Assembly (NCBI RefSeq): GCF_001375555.1
Contig: NZ_CTDZ01000009.1
Location: 799,758-863,757, forward strand
Direction of reading: 5' to 3'
Origin: Numidum massiliense
GTDB lineage: Bacteria > Bacillota > Bacilli > Thermoactinomycetales > Novibacillaceae
DNA: 64,000 bases
The position numbers and the translations under genes are program-made. Below, one piece after another: positions 52,601 through 59,437 of this stretch (positions within the stretch are counted from its first letter, which is position 1; every line of letters begins with the position of its first letter). The notes under the pieces are model-generated. The model made no database searches. It saw nothing but the letters and a program-made list of their open reading frames with translations, and was not told the origin of the DNA.

Positions 52601-53071
52601 CTTGCGAGCGGTAAACGACTGCTTATTTTTTCCCAGTTTACGAGTATGCTGGAAATGATTCGCGCCGCGTTAGCTGAGCGGCAATGCGCCTTTTTTTACT
52701 TGGACGGTAAGACAGCAGCGAAGGAGCGGGTCGACATGGCCGAGCGCTTCAACGCCGGCGAGCGGAACGTGTTTCTCATTTCGCTGAAGGCGGGGGGGAC
52801 GGGATTAAACTTAACCGGCGCAGACACCGTCGTCCTGTACGATTTATGGTGGAATCCCGCCGTTGAGGAGCAGGCGGCGGGGAGGGCACACCGCATCGGC
52901 CAGAAGCGCGTCGTGCAAGTGATGCGGCTCATCGCTCGCGGCACGATCGAGGAAAAAATTTACGAGATGCAGCAAAAGAAACGGGAACTGATCGAGCAAG
53001 TGATCCAACCGGGCGAAACGATGTTGACGCGTATGACGGAAGCGGAAATACGCGAGATTTTAAGTATTTGA
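49670..53071 (+). CDS. SWIM zinc-finger SNF2-family helicase
   Basis: A roughly 1133-aa ATP-dependent DNA translocase. Near the N-terminus the SWIM finger CDCPAFARQWECKH binds zinc and DNA. After a middle bacterial SNF2-associated domain, the C-terminal motor has motif I DDMGLGKTLQTIAY, motif Ia VVAPASLVYNW, motif II LDEAQAIKN, motif III LSGTPIENSLDELWSIF, and motifs V-VI LKAGGTGLNLTGADTV and QAAGRAHRIGQ. Between motifs I and Ia sits a roughly 50-residue Gly/Ala-rich insert (about 690-740) absent from typical members. The ATG at 49670 is 9 bases after GGAAG; upstream codons are unsupported. Likely role: DNA repair or chromatin-like remodelling. Confidence 0.93.
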   Translation: MKKSSSHSFSKQDIARLFTPINVRRGTTFKRQGRVVDLYYDAEANCWHAKVLGSRLYEVAAYIYNGGFDATCDCPAFARQWECKHIVAALLQLSDPSVRKDQQTEGMYRAADAFIKAFTQNEAVPSTGNGNDTRELLTVEYICKVQPPPNYMVGDATELLSVELKTGVKRPYVVKNITKFLDCVMNETTHYFTPRFSYDPMAHALRDEDREIFQILVDIARNEGVYQQKFSPYGYGSAGSDRELIIPPLVADRLFHKLQEGNSRLEYGGTTYQGFELVDDALPFSFLLEENGADKFQLDLSELATAAYFPLYGFVFNSGSFYKLSPQQQALMEELEHVVTMSREGRLPIAKTQIGPFLSHVAPGLKRIGQLDISDEVASHIVRPPLEAKVYVTDEEDVLRVKVEYAYGEWTVNPFADGAIGTDRAEDVQANGAILIRDAEKERGIMQAIERSPLKIKDKQLYLEKTDDKLYDFLYNVLPELAQKADVYTTDAVRSLMLPERSAPVTSVDLDGRGNLLEVSFDMVGIAEDDIQRILQSVVEKKKYYRLPDGPFVSLEGDDFEAVRQLFGAFDVPASKVSANGMQLPVYRGLQVDELVGRERQYAAKVGKAFRRLVQHLRHPDELDVEVPATLDAVLRDYQTTGFQWLKTLAHYRLGGILADDMGLGKTLQTIAYIVSEVEEGRAGGGKRLEGAPQELGLTSRRAGAGGIDPTGEHATNKEGATATAASAARVAPVLVVAPASLVYNWKNEFTKFAPELSVDVVVGTPAEREAMLTESQPPDVWITSYPLLRQDIEQYSAQTFSSLILDEAQAIKNHQTKAFKAVQKINAPRRFALSGTPIENSLDELWSIFQAIMPGFFPEPASFRKLAPEQVAKMVRPFILRRVKKDVLKELPDKIETVHWSELTKQQKELYLGYLDQIRQETKKSLSTDGFNKSRMKILAGLTRLRQLCCHPALFLENYTGESGKLEQLRELVDNALASGKRLLIFSQFTSMLEMIRAALAERQCAFFYLDGKTAAKERVDMAERFNAGERNVFLISLKAGGTGLNLTGADTVVLYDLWWNPAVEEQAAGRAHRIGQKRVVQVMRLIARGTIEEKIYEMQQKKRELIEQVIQPGETMLTRMTEAEIREILSI

Positions 53072-53117
53072 CAGGGATAAAACGGACAGGGATAAAACGG
53101 GACAGGGATAAAACGGG
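53070..53117. repeat. Three 15-17-bp tandem repeats
   Basis: GACAGGGATAAAACG repeated three times, beginning inside the stop codon of the SNF2 helicase gene. Confidence 0.8.
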
Positions 53118-53144
53118 ACATCTTCATTCTAGATATCGATGCAT

Positions 53145-53186
53145 AAAAAAAACGATACCCTCCGCGGTACGGGGATATCGTTTTTT
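53145..53186. terminator. Bidirectional terminator between helicase and NlpC/P60 genes
   Basis: AAAACGATACCC and GGGGATATCGTTTT arms with A- and T-runs on both sides, so it works for both convergent genes. Confidence 0.85.
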
Positions 53187-53216
53187 ACGAATGATGCGTT
53201 TCATTTTCAAATAATG

Positions 53217-53699
53217 TTACAATACGCGGCGGGCACTAATATACGAGCTGTCTAACCACCCGCTGTTCATGTCGTCAATGCGGACGCCGCCCGGTCCCCA
53301 CGTGTGCAACAGTTGGCCATTTCCAATGTACAGTCCGACGTGAGCGATCTGTCCATTGGAAGATTTCGTGGAGAAGAAGACGAGGTCTCCTTTTTGTAAG
53401 TTGCTGCGGGAGACAGGTTCCCCTATTCTTGCTTGTTGTTCAGACAGACGCGGCAGTTGCGTGCCGTTTTCGGCGAAAATCGTTTTCGTAAACGATGAAC
53501 AGTCAAACGTCCTCGTCTGGCCATACGGTGCACCTAAATCGTACGGTGTCCCTAAATATTTTTTTCCATCGTTAATGATCTCATCAGCTGAAGAACTGAC
53601 CCCCGTCTTGGCGAAAGCTTGTCCGGCTGCTACAGGAGCAAATACACCAGCAATAAGGGCAAAGAGTAAAAACGCGACAATTGCAGTTTGCTTGATCAT
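53217..53699 (-). CDS. Secreted NlpC/P60 cell-wall peptidase
   Basis: A 160-aa protein with a signal peptide (about 1-30, ending near GQAFA) and one NlpC/P60 domain. Catalytic Cys in RTFDCSSFTK, catalytic His in QIAHVGLYIGNG, and the third polar residue likely His in LLHTWGPGG. GDLVFFSTKSS is the usual family segment. No SH3 or LysM wall-binding repeats are present, so it is a minimal D,L-endopeptidase for peptidoglycan stem peptides. ATG behind GAGGAAAAGGAGG-like sequence. Confidence 0.93.
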   Translation of the reverse strand: MIKQTAIVAFLLFALIAGVFAPVAAGQAFAKTGVSSSADEIINDGKKYLGTPYDLGAPYGQTRTFDCSSFTKTIFAENGTQLPRLSEQQARIGEPVSRSNLQKGDLVFFSTKSSNGQIAHVGLYIGNGQLLHTWGPGGVRIDDMNSGWLDSSYISARRVL

Positions 53700-53863
53700 A
53701 ATTAGTGCCTCCTTTTCCTCGCAAGTTTTCTTGTTTCGGGAGTACGGTTCTCATCGTAACATATCGATCCACTGCGTGCGGAAGCAAATGTTGACAAGGA
53801 AATATGTAGCGTTACAAGTTTTAAAGTTGTCCACGACGTCGGTCGACAAGTTGCTCACTATGT

Positions 53864-53915
53864 GCGCCGTTGCAACGTGCCGTCGAAAGGTGCCGTCGAA
53901 ACGCGCCGTTGAAAC
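53864..53915. repeat. Four 13-bp tandem repeats
   Basis: Units GCGCCGTTGCAAC, GTGCCGTCGAAAG, GTGCCGTCGAAAC and GCGCCGTTGAAAC in the 425-base gap upstream of glpD. The rest of the gap holds the glpD promoter and leader. Confidence 0.75.
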
Positions 53916-53950
53916 GTCATGATACGTTCTTATATTATTAGTCGTTTTCA

Positions 53951-53980
53951 TTGTCTTACGAGCTGTACACGTGCTATACT
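53951..53980 (+). promoter_or_regulatory. glpD promoter
   Basis: TTGTCT (53951-53956), 18-base spacer, TATACT (53975-53980), placing the start of RNA just before the leader hairpin. Confidence 0.6.
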
Positions 53981-54014
53981 TATGTTAAGTTCATACCCAG
54001 CTGGAGATAGGGAG

Positions 54015-54067
54015 AAGACTACAGCTATCCACGTAAAACAAGTGGATCGTTGTGGTCTTTTTTTTAT
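54015..54067 (+). terminator. glpD leader attenuator (GlpP-type)
   Basis: AAGACTACA (54015-54023) pairs with TGTGGTCTT (54051-54059), inner ATCCAC/GTGGAT, then about eight T. It stands between the promoter and the start codon, so it would stop transcription of glpD unless antiterminated. In Bacillus, GlpP with glycerol-3-phosphate does this at the glpD leader. Confidence 0.8.
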
Positions 54068-54124
54068 CCTATTTCCATTAATTGGTCATACTAAGGAAAG
54101 ATTCCACGACAGGAGGAATTATTG

Positions 54125-55786
54125 ATGACGGACTTTTCCAGTTTAGAGCGGAAAAACGTGCTTAAGGAGATGGCGGCGGAGACGCTCGACTTGTTAGTGA
54201 TCGGGGGCGGAATTACCGGTGCCGGTATCCTGCTCGACGCAAAAACGCGGGGCCTCAATTGTGGCTTAATTGAAATGCAAGATTATGCTGCCGGCACATC
54301 GAGCCGTTCGACGAAGCTCGTTCACGGTGGCTTGCGCTATTTAAAACAGTTCGAAGTAAACCTCGTCGCCGAGGTGGGCAAAGAGCGGGCGATCGTGTAC
54401 GAACTTGCGCCGCACGTGACGACACCGGAATGGATGTTGCTGCCGCTGTACAAAGGAGGCACTTTTGGTAAATTTTCCACCTCGATCGGGTTGAAAGTGT
54501 ACGATAACTTGGCGCGTGTGCGTAAATCGGAGCGGCGCACGATGCTGAGTCGCGATAAGACGATCGCCAAAGAACCGCTGTTGAAAAAAGACGGTCTCGT
54601 CGGCGGCGGCTATTACGTCGAGTACCGTACCGACGATTCCCGATTAACGCTCGAGGTCATGAAAGAAGCGGTACAGCGCGGGGCAAAAGCTGTTAACTAC
54701 GTAAAGGGGGAGCGCCTTCTTTACGAAGATGGAAAAATCGTCGGCGTCGTCGCTGTCGACCAGTTGACAGGGGAAGAGACGACAATTCGCGCCAAAAAAA
54801 TCGTTAACGCCGCTGGCCCGTGGGTTGACGACTTGCGGGAAAAAGACAACTCAAAGCACGGGAAGTATTTACACATTACGAAAGGCATTCACATCGTTTT
54901 CGACCAAAGCCGTTTTCCGTTAAAGCAAGCTGTCTACTTCGACGTGCCCGACGGGCGGATGATTTTTGCCATTCCGCGCGACGGGAAGGCGTACGTCGGG
55001 ACGACAGACACGGATTACAATGCCGATCTCGTCCATCCGCGGATGACCGTCGCCGACCGCGACTACTTGGTCGAAGCGGTGAACAACATGTTCCCGACCT
55101 TGAAGTTGACAGTTGACGATGTAGAATCGAGCTGGGCTGGGGTGCGGCCGCTCATCCACGAGCAAGGGAAAGACCCTTCCGAGATTTCCCGTAAAGACGA
55201 AATTTTCCATTCGCCATCTGGCTTAATCTCCATCGCCGGTGGGAAGTTGACGGGGTACCGAAAAATGGCCGAGCGAGTCGTCGATTTAGTAACGTCTGAA
55301 TTGACGGCAGAAGGGGTCGGATCTTATTCGGAATGCGTCACCGACAAGGTGAAACTGTCTGGAGGCGACGTAGGAGGCAGTGATCATTTGCCACAGTTCG
55401 TCGCTGAGAAGACGAAACAAGGTGTCGCACTCGGCCTAGACGGAGAAGAGGCGCAACTGCTCGCGAAACGGTACGGCAGCAACGTCGACGAGCTGTTTAA
55501 ACTCGTCGAAACGGTACGGGAAGAAGCGGTGGAGAGGAAATTGCCCGTGCACGTCTTGGCGATGCTCAAATACGGCATGGGTCACGAAATGACGATGACT
55601 CCGTGCGACTTTTTCGTTCGCCGCACGAGTGACCTTCTCTTTAACATTAACGCGGTTCACGAATGGAAAGACGGCGTGATCGCCTATATGGCGGAACAAC
55701 TCGGGTGGAGTGAAGCGGAAGAAGAACGCCACCGCGGCGAATTGGAAAGAGAACTGCACGACGCGGCAGTCCCTTTGGAAAATTAA
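54125..55786 (+). CDS. glpD: Aerobic glycerol-3-phosphate dehydrogenase
   Basis: FAD-dependent, membrane-associated enzyme (553 aa) oxidising glycerol-3-phosphate to dihydroxyacetone phosphate and feeding electrons to menaquinone. FAD-binding VIGGGITGAGILLDA, then GTSSRSTKLVHGGLRYL, the KGIHIVFD and YVGTTDTDY segments, and the motif SIAGGKLTGYRKMAE near the end of the FAD domain. C-terminal DAO_C-type domain follows. ATG at 54125 behind AGGAGG (a TTG three bases earlier is also possible). Expression is probably controlled by the leader attenuator. No glpF/glpK next to it. Confidence 0.97.
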   Translation: MTDFSSLERKNVLKEMAAETLDLLVIGGGITGAGILLDAKTRGLNCGLIEMQDYAAGTSSRSTKLVHGGLRYLKQFEVNLVAEVGKERAIVYELAPHVTTPEWMLLPLYKGGTFGKFSTSIGLKVYDNLARVRKSERRTMLSRDKTIAKEPLLKKDGLVGGGYYVEYRTDDSRLTLEVMKEAVQRGAKAVNYVKGERLLYEDGKIVGVVAVDQLTGEETTIRAKKIVNAAGPWVDDLREKDNSKHGKYLHITKGIHIVFDQSRFPLKQAVYFDVPDGRMIFAIPRDGKAYVGTTDTDYNADLVHPRMTVADRDYLVEAVNNMFPTLKLTVDDVESSWAGVRPLIHEQGKDPSEISRKDEIFHSPSGLISIAGGKLTGYRKMAERVVDLVTSELTAEGVGSYSECVTDKVKLSGGDVGGSDHLPQFVAEKTKQGVALGLDGEEAQLLAKRYGSNVDELFKLVETVREEAVERKLPVHVLAMLKYGMGHEMTMTPCDFFVRRTSDLLFNINAVHEWKDGVIAYMAEQLGWSEAEEERHRGELERELHDAAVPLEN

Positions 55787-55849
55787 GTGTGGGTGTATAA
55801 GAAAAGTCAATGGAGATACCTTGTCACGAAATGTTAAATACTACAGGAA

Positions 55850-55885
55850 AAAAGCTAGTACCTTGAACGGTGCTAGCTTTTATAA
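55850..55885 (+). terminator. Terminator after glpD
   Basis: AAAAGCTAGTACC (55850-55862) and GGTGCTAGCTTTT (55869-55881), 6-base loop, followed by AT-rich sequence. Confidence 0.8.
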
Positions 55886-55974
55886 TAAACCGTACTTATG
55901 ATAAACCGTACATTAAAGGTTGAATATCTGGTCTCTTTGTTTAGGGCCGTGTCAAATCACAACGTTAAACGAAC

Positions 55975-56021
55975 TTGACAAACAAAAAAAGATCCGATAT
56001 TATTATCTTGAATTCGAGATA
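55975..56021 (+). promoter_or_regulatory. mhqR promoter with MhqR palindrome
   Basis: TTGACA (55975-55980), 17-base spacer, TATTAT (55998-56003). Immediately downstream, TATCTTGAATTCGAGATA (56004-56021) matches the MhqR operator recalled from B. subtilis (TATCTcgaattcgAGATA). It covers the transcription start, so the regulator probably represses itself. Confidence 0.8.
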
Positions 56022-56036
56022 GTACCGGAAGGTTGG

Positions 56037-56480
56037 ATGGGTATGACTGGCAAAAGCGGGTTGTCACTCAAACTGTTGATTGTCCTCACCCGCGCACACC
56101 GAGCGATTACAGATCGGGTGACTGCAGATATTAAAAGCTACGGATTGAATCCGACTGAGTTTGCCGTCTTAGAGATGTTGTACCATAAAGGTGACCAACC
56201 GATCCAACAAATCGGCAAGAAGGTGTTGCTCGCAAGTGGAAGTATTACTTACGTCGTCGATAAGTTGGAGCAAAAAAAATTGCTCGTCCGCAAGCCGTGT
56301 CCGAAAGACCGCCGCGTCATTTACGCGACGATTACCGATGCGGGAAAAAACTTGATGGACGATATTTTTCCGCAGCACGAGGCGATGATCAAACACCTGT
56401 TTGACGTGCTAACAGACGATGAAAAAGAGGAGCTCATTGCACTGTTGAAAAAGGTCGGCTTATCCGTTCATAGGCAGTAG
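56037..56480 (+). CDS. mhqR: MarR-family quinone/redox repressor, MhqR-like
   Basis: About 147 aa. MarR winged helix: YGLNPTEFAVLEMLYHKGDQPIQQIGKKVLLASGSITYVVDKLEQKKLLVRKPCPKDRRVIYATITDAG. The HKGDQPIQQIG wording is that of Bacillus MhqR, which represses quinone- and aldehyde-detoxifying enzymes and is released by catechols and quinones. The longer frame from 55920 runs through the promoter and is rejected; ATG 56037 or 56043 follows GGAAGG. Matching palindromes lie at its own promoter and before wrbA. A cysteine (in RKPCPKDRR) sits in the wing. Confidence 0.85.
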   Translation: MGMTGKSGLSLKLLIVLTRAHRAITDRVTADIKSYGLNPTEFAVLEMLYHKGDQPIQQIGKKVLLASGSITYVVDKLEQKKLLVRKPCPKDRRVIYATITDAGKNLMDDIFPQHEAMIKHLFDVLTDDEKEELIALLKKVGLSVHRQ

Positions 56481-56506
56481 TTAGGCAGTCATTTTTTTAC
56501 GGAGAA

Positions 56507-56524
56507 TACTCGAATTCAAGATAT
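56507..56524 (+). promoter_or_regulatory. Second MhqR-like operator upstream of wrbA
   Basis: TACTCGAATTCAAGATAT repeats the first operator in opposite orientation with one base changed. It is 275 bases before wrbA and just after mhqR, suggesting that a wrbA transcript begins here under MhqR control. Confidence 0.65.
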
Positions 56525-56677
56525 ATGAATGAAGGGTACTACCGAATGACAAGTGGTCGACTAACGGATCGACCGCTGTGGCTGCGAGCCGGCACACAAA
56601 GGAGGTGGTGCGACGACAGGGAAGTGCGTGGCCACATGTCTGCATGTACACGATCACATGTTATGAATAAAGGGCAC

Positions 56678-56712
56678 ATACGTGCTTACAATCAGATACG
56701 TGCTTACAATAG
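56678..56712. repeat. 18-bp tandem repeat with two TGCTTACAAT boxes
   Basis: ATACGTGCTTACAATCAG then ATACGTGCTTACAATAG, 85 bases before wrbA. Each contains TACAAT, a possible -10. The 316-base gap (56481-56797) otherwise holds the operator and an isolated AAAGGAGGT at 56598-56606 with no convincing gene behind it. Confidence 0.6.
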
Positions 56713-56797
56713 TGAAGCTAATGGATTGGGGACATAATACAAGCAGCTATTACTTCAGTCACGTTAACGAACAAAAAAAGCGGGGTATGAATACATC

Positions 56798-57415
56798 ATG
56801 GCAAACATTAAACTGGCGATTATTTATTACAGCTCGACCGGCACGAACTATCAATTGGCACAATGGGCAGCGGAAGGAGCGAAAGCAGCGGGGGCGGAAG
56901 TAAGGATCGCGAAAGTTCCGGAACTGGCACCGCAAGCGGCAATCGACTCTAACCCGGCTTGGAAAGCGCACGTCGAAGCAACAAAAGACGTACCCGAGGC
57001 GACGCTCGATGATCTCGCTTGGGCCGACGCGTACATTTTCAGCGTACCGACGCGGTTTGGAAACGTACCGTCTCAATTTAAGCAGTTCTTGGACACGTCC
57101 GGTCCCCTGTGGATGGAAGGTAAGCTGACGAACAAAGTTGTCAGTGCGATGGCGAGTGCCGGCAACGCGCACGGCGGACACGAGCAGACCGTATTGTCGC
57201 TATACACATCGATGCTTCACTGGGGCGCGATTATTGCCGCACCAGGCTATATCGACCAATCGGCGTACGTTTCAGGCGGTAACCCGTACGGAACGAGCGT
57301 GACAGTGTCGCAAGATGGCACGATGCAAGAAGATGTTGAAGAAGCGGTCAAATATCAGGCGAAGCGTACAGTGACAGTGGCCGAATGGGTAAAGAAGGGT
57401 CAACAACAAGCGTGA
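56798..57415 (+). CDS. wrbA: NAD(P)H:quinone oxidoreductase, WrbA family
   Basis: FMN flavodoxin-like enzyme, 205 aa, giving two-electron reduction of quinones so that no semiquinone forms. FMN phosphate loop IYYSSTGTNYQLA, VPTRFGNVPSQFKQFLD and SAGNAHGGHEQT motifs are those of type IV NQO/WrbA. The ribosome site (GCGGGG at 12 bases) is weak. With the MhqR-like gene and operator next to it, this is a quinone-stress module; in Bacillus MhqR controls azoR2 and mhq genes, so wrbA as a target is a variation. Confidence 0.9.
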   Translation: MANIKLAIIYYSSTGTNYQLAQWAAEGAKAAGAEVRIAKVPELAPQAAIDSNPAWKAHVEATKDVPEATLDDLAWADAYIFSVPTRFGNVPSQFKQFLDTSGPLWMEGKLTNKVVSAMASAGNAHGGHEQTVLSLYTSMLHWGAIIAAPGYIDQSAYVSGGNPYGTSVTVSQDGTMQEDVEEAVKYQAKRTVTVAEWVKKGQQQA

Positions 57416-57430
57416 CACTTCTCAACTGAA

Positions 57431-57499
57431 GCGACTTACGACAGCGACTTACGACAGCGACTTACGACCGGCCGTCAAGGAGTATCGACGGCCGGTTTT
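57431..57499 (+). terminator. Three 13-bp repeats leading into the wrbA terminator
   Basis: GCGACTTACGACA occurs three times (57431-57467), then ACCGGCCGTC (57467-57476) and GACGGCCGGT (57487-57496) form a strong stem followed by TTTTAT. Confidence 0.85.
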
Positions 57500-57511
57500 A
57501 TAAATATATCA

Positions 57512-58378
57512 TTACTCATTCGTTTCACCGCGGAGCGCGTCTTGCATAAATTGCGGCAGCTGGAAGCATTGCGATAAAATGCCGTCTGTGACGTAGCGGG
57601 CTTCCTTATCGAAGGTCGTATGCGGTCTGTCGTACCGTTTTGAACCGAGTGTAAAACTCCAGAAGCCGCCCGGGTACGTCGGGACGGTGGCGCTGTACGT
57701 TTTGGCGATCGGAAATAAGCTGTCGATCCGCTCGTAGGTCTGCTGCATGACGTCGGCGTAAAACAAGGGCGATTCGCTCTGGCACACCATTAACCCGTCG
57801 TCGTTTAACGCGCGATAGACGTTTTTATAGAAGTCGAGACCGAACAGTTCAACAGCTGGTCCGACTGGGTCCGACGAATCGACGATGATGACGTCGTAGC
57901 GCGTATCTACATCTTGTACGAAGCCGACTCCGTCGGTAAAGTGATAGTTCACGCGCGGGTCGGACAGGTTGCCGGACACTTCTGGCAAGTGCTTCTTACA
58001 TACGTCGACGACGCTCGCATCGATTTCGACGAGGTCGATCATCTCGACACTGTCGTACTTGGTGACTTCGCGGGCCGCGCCGCAGTCTCCGCCGCCGATA
58101 ATGAGTACGCGCTGCGGGTTCGGGTGAAAACTTAACGGCAGGTGTGCAATCATTTCGTTGTATATGAAACCGTCTCCGGCTGTCGTTTGGACGAAGCCGT
58201 CGAGAACGAGCATTTTGCCAAAGTCGTAAGAATCGACAATCATAACGTGTTGGTACGGGGATTGTTTTTCGTATACGACTTCTTTAATCCCATAACGTAT
58301 GTATAAGTTGTTCCCTTCGGCTTCCGTTAGCCACAATTTTCCGTCCTTTTCTTGAACGTATTTCGGTAGCTGCTGCAT
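57512..58378 (-). CDS. speE: Spermidine synthase
   Basis: Aminopropyltransferase, about 288 aa, transferring aminopropyl from decarboxylated SAM to putrescine. SAM-site motif LIIGGGDCGAAREVTKY, VEIDASVVDVCKKHLPE, catalytic Asp in DVIIVDSSDPVGPA, and the C-terminal VPTYPGGFWSFTLGSK. The GGGDCGAAREV form carries C where GGGDGG is common. ATG at 58378 follows GGGAGG; five further codons are unsupported. No speD, speA or speB is adjacent. Confidence 0.94.
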   Translation of the reverse strand: MQQLPKYVQEKDGKLWLTEAEGNNLYIRYGIKEVVYEKQSPYQHVMIVDSYDFGKMLVLDGFVQTTAGDGFIYNEMIAHLPLSFHPNPQRVLIIGGGDCGAAREVTKYDSVEMIDLVEIDASVVDVCKKHLPEVSGNLSDPRVNYHFTDGVGFVQDVDTRYDVIIVDSSDPVGPAVELFGLDFYKNVYRALNDDGLMVCQSESPLFYADVMQQTYERIDSLFPIAKTYSATVPTYPGGFWSFTLGSKRYDRPHTTFDKEARYVTDGILSQCFQLPQFMQDALRGETNE

Positions 58379-58422
58379 GTTTGACCTCCCCAATTGACTA
58401 ATTTATTCGTGCAGTGGACATG

Positions 58423-58449
58423 AAAAGAGTGCCATAGCGGCACTCTTTT
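58423..58449 (-). terminator. Terminator of the ucpA-like gene
   Basis: AAAAGAGTGCC / GGCACTCTTTT, 11-bp perfect stem with 5-base loop and A/T runs on both sides. Confidence 0.8.
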
Positions 58450-58489
58450 ACAAAAGTTTATCATAAACGTCCTAGGGATACAATCTAAA

Positions 58490-59281
58490 TTAGGAACCGA
58501 CGGCTACCGTTTCGGGTAAAGTGCTGCCGCCGTCGATGACGATTTGTGTGCCGGTGATGTAGCTGGATTCGTCAGAAGACAAGAACGCAGCAAGTTCACC
58601 GACCTCTTCAATGCGTCCTAAGCGGCCCATCGGTACGCCTTGGCGAATCCCTTCGATGACGGCTTCCGGGTTGTCGGGGTTCGACTCTTTTCCGATTTGT
58701 TCAGCCATCGGCGTATATATGTAGCCCGGAAGGATCGCGTTCACCGTAATGTTGTCCGGAGCGACTTCGCGGGCGAGTGCTTTCGTGAAGCCGAGTACGG
58801 CAGCTTTCGTCGTCGCATACGCCGCTTCACCGGGGTCGGCGACCATCGTACCAGTAACCGAGGACAAGTTAACAATTTTGCCGTATTTATTTTCCTTCAT
58901 ATGCGGGAGAACCGCTTTCGTGACGTTCCAAACGCCGTTAATGTTGACGTTGAACTGAAAATCGCGCACGTCGTCGCTCATTTCGAGGAAATCGACGATG
59001 CGGACGACGCCGGCGTTGTTGACGAGAATTTCAATTTTTTTGCATTCCTGCAGCGCTTCTTTGACGGCGCGGTCTACGTCTTCGTAGTTCGTCACGTCTA
59101 CTTTGTAGCCGGTTGCTTGCAGTCCTTCCGCTTTGATCGCATCTGCTGTTACAAAGACTTTATCATTGATGTCGAAAAGTAAGACGTGTGCGCCGTGTTT
59201 CGCTAAAACTTTGGCGATACCTTCTCCGTTCCCCATGGCGGCGCCAGTGACGATTGCTGTTTTTCCTGCTAATTTACCCAT
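58490..59281 (-). CDS. UcpA-like short-chain dehydrogenase/reductase
   Basis: A 263-aa classical SDR: TGAAMGNGEGIA cofactor motif (Asp in LLFDIND favours NAD), NNAGVV, the Ser of NLSSVTG, and YATTK catalytic Tyr/Lys. Similarity to E. coli UcpA is high as remembered: GVWNVTKAVLP, TGTMVADPGEAAYA, SNPDNPEAV, ASDESSYITGTQ-type end and GGSTLPETVAVGS. UcpA is linked to furfural and sulfur-related stress; the substrate is not known. ATG behind AGGAGG. Confidence 0.88.
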   Translation of the reverse strand: MGKLAGKTAIVTGAAMGNGEGIAKVLAKHGAHVLLFDINDKVFVTADAIKAEGLQATGYKVDVTNYEDVDRAVKEALQECKKIEILVNNAGVVRIVDFLEMSDDVRDFQFNVNINGVWNVTKAVLPHMKENKYGKIVNLSSVTGTMVADPGEAAYATTKAAVLGFTKALAREVAPDNITVNAILPGYIYTPMAEQIGKESNPDNPEAVIEGIRQGVPMGRLGRIEEVGELAAFLSSDESSYITGTQIVIDGGSTLPETVAVGS

Positions 59282-59437
59282 CGAAAGGCCTCCTTAGGTA
59301 CTAACTGTTATACTTTCTCAGTATAATATTACCATAAAACGGGCGATGTATAGGGAAGCAATTATGAAGACTGTATCACATTTTTCCGCCAATATGAGCT
59401 AAAACAGTTGAATCCGCAGGACGAGCTTTATATTTAT

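Noticed and set aside
56598..56670. Strong AAAGGAGGT followed by a 20-codon GTG frame upstream of wrbA
   Set aside because: The spacing between the ribosome site and GTG is only two bases, and the peptide has no recognisable features; kept only as a note.
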